A DNA stretch of 64,000 nucleotides, from contig NC_026659.2 in NCBI RefSeq assembly GCF_000004075.3, positions 1,054,001-1,118,000 of the forward strand. Direction: 5' to 3'. The notes beneath the pieces are model-generated. The model did no database searches. It saw only the letters and a list, made by a program, of their open reading frames with translations, and was not told where the DNA came from. This DNA comes from Cucumis sativus. Lineage: Eukaryota; Streptophyta; Magnoliopsida; Cucurbitales; Cucurbitaceae. Positions 63,541 to 64,000 of the stretch are shown piece after piece. The number at the start of each line of letters is the position of its first letter. Within the stretch, counting starts at the first letter, position 1. A program made the position numbers and the translations under genes.

Positions 63541-64000
63541 TATTATATTCTTAAAATGACCATCAATTATAATTACCATTTTATCTATTAGAAACAAAAA
63601 TCGTTACTCAACTATAGTGGATGGGACAATCTCTAATGTGTGCCTAATTCATGAATTAAATAAATCAATTTTTCAAATGTACTCTTCCCTTTTGTTTCGA
63701 TGATAAATAAATCTTAAAAACGTTCATTTGGGAAACATTTAATTGTTTAAGTTTATTCAATGATTAATTATCCATTATTCATAATTCAATTAAAAGTTCA
63801 ATTTCAATTATTTATCCCAAATAAAATTATATTATCTGATTTAATCTTTTTATTCCCCAATCACATGACATCAGACAGGTGCCACCTATATATTATTTTT
63901 TTTCTTCATAATCTTCCAACCCTTTTACAACATAGAAAATTTTAAAATTTTAATTCAAGAGAAAGAGGCTTTATGAGTCGGCCAAAGGAATGTATTTGTT

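Larger units (their letters stand above)
59184..64000. other. Gene-poor AT-rich right end (4.8 kb)
   Basis: 59184-59400 is the DCD-gene leader and promoter. After it no supported gene is seen. The ORF-like stretch 60903-61130 has better codon variety than its surroundings but matches nothing I know. 62150-62310 is GC-richer and holds two acgtggc motifs and three tgggct motifs. 63110-63153 is a tandem duplication, and 63350-63540 a dispersed repeat relic. The last ~150 bases contain a tatata stretch but no start of a gene I can support. Confidence 0.55.

Overview
The window is nuclear DNA of a flowering plant, a eudicot. Genes are split by AT-rich GT-AG introns, the intergenic DNA is very AT-rich with TA microsatellites and MITE, SINE and LTR relics, and every recognisable protein belongs to a plant nuclear family. 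A cucurbit is my best guess, from the look of the SINE and of a dispersed 'gatagac' repeat, but I cannot prove it here. I found twelve protein-coding genes, eleven complete and one cut by the left edge. I rebuilt each exon by exon; all splice junctions keep frame and the summed exons are multiples of three.

Layout, left to right. (1) 306-1229 (+): C-terminal exons of a WDR44-like WD40 protein. (2) 4157-5029 (+): R2R3-MYB of the MYB5/MYBPA1 type with an intact bHLH-binding motif. (3) 5945-10409 (-): mitoribosome assembly factor METTL17/Rsm22, 12 exons, with a tRNA-derived SINE in an intron. (4) 11976-14031 (+): small KGD4/MRPS36-like adaptor of 2-oxoglutarate dehydrogenase. (5) 16225-17921 (+): plant PH-domain protein. 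(6) 19227-22828 (-): UDP-glucose 4-epimerase. (7) 26316-28295 (+): secreted/membrane DOMON-cytochrome b561. (8) 33104-34623 (+): class-3-lipase-like hydrolase of the At4g10955 type. (9) 36322-48800 (+): large RING-PHD protein of the At4g10930 type, which I read as the plant counterpart of animal PHRF1. (10) 50622-53777 (+): mid-SUN membrane protein (SUN3/4/5). (11) 55495-56813 (+): acylated glutaredoxin-like protein with a C-terminal CxxC zinc module. (12) 57494-59183 (-): Asn-rich DCD-domain protein.

There is no operon logic. Two mitochondrial genes (METTL17 and KGD4-like) are divergent and share about 1.6 kb of upstream DNA. The epimerase, the lipase and the RING-PHD gene occur in the same neighbourhood as Arabidopsis At4g10960 (UGE5), At4g10955 and At4g10930, so this block looks like old conserved microsynteny. 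Repeats sit mostly in long introns and spacers: two copies of one SINE, a TRIM-like fossil, two LTR-like fossils, a Mutator-type MITE candidate, a small TA-flanked MITE candidate, a LINE fragment and several exact short tandem duplications. I saw no CRISPR, tRNA, rRNA or microbial system. The most interesting points are the PHRF1 connection, the clean SINE insertion with a 12-bp target duplication, and an ATG-less, transit-peptide-like open frame in front of the epimerase.
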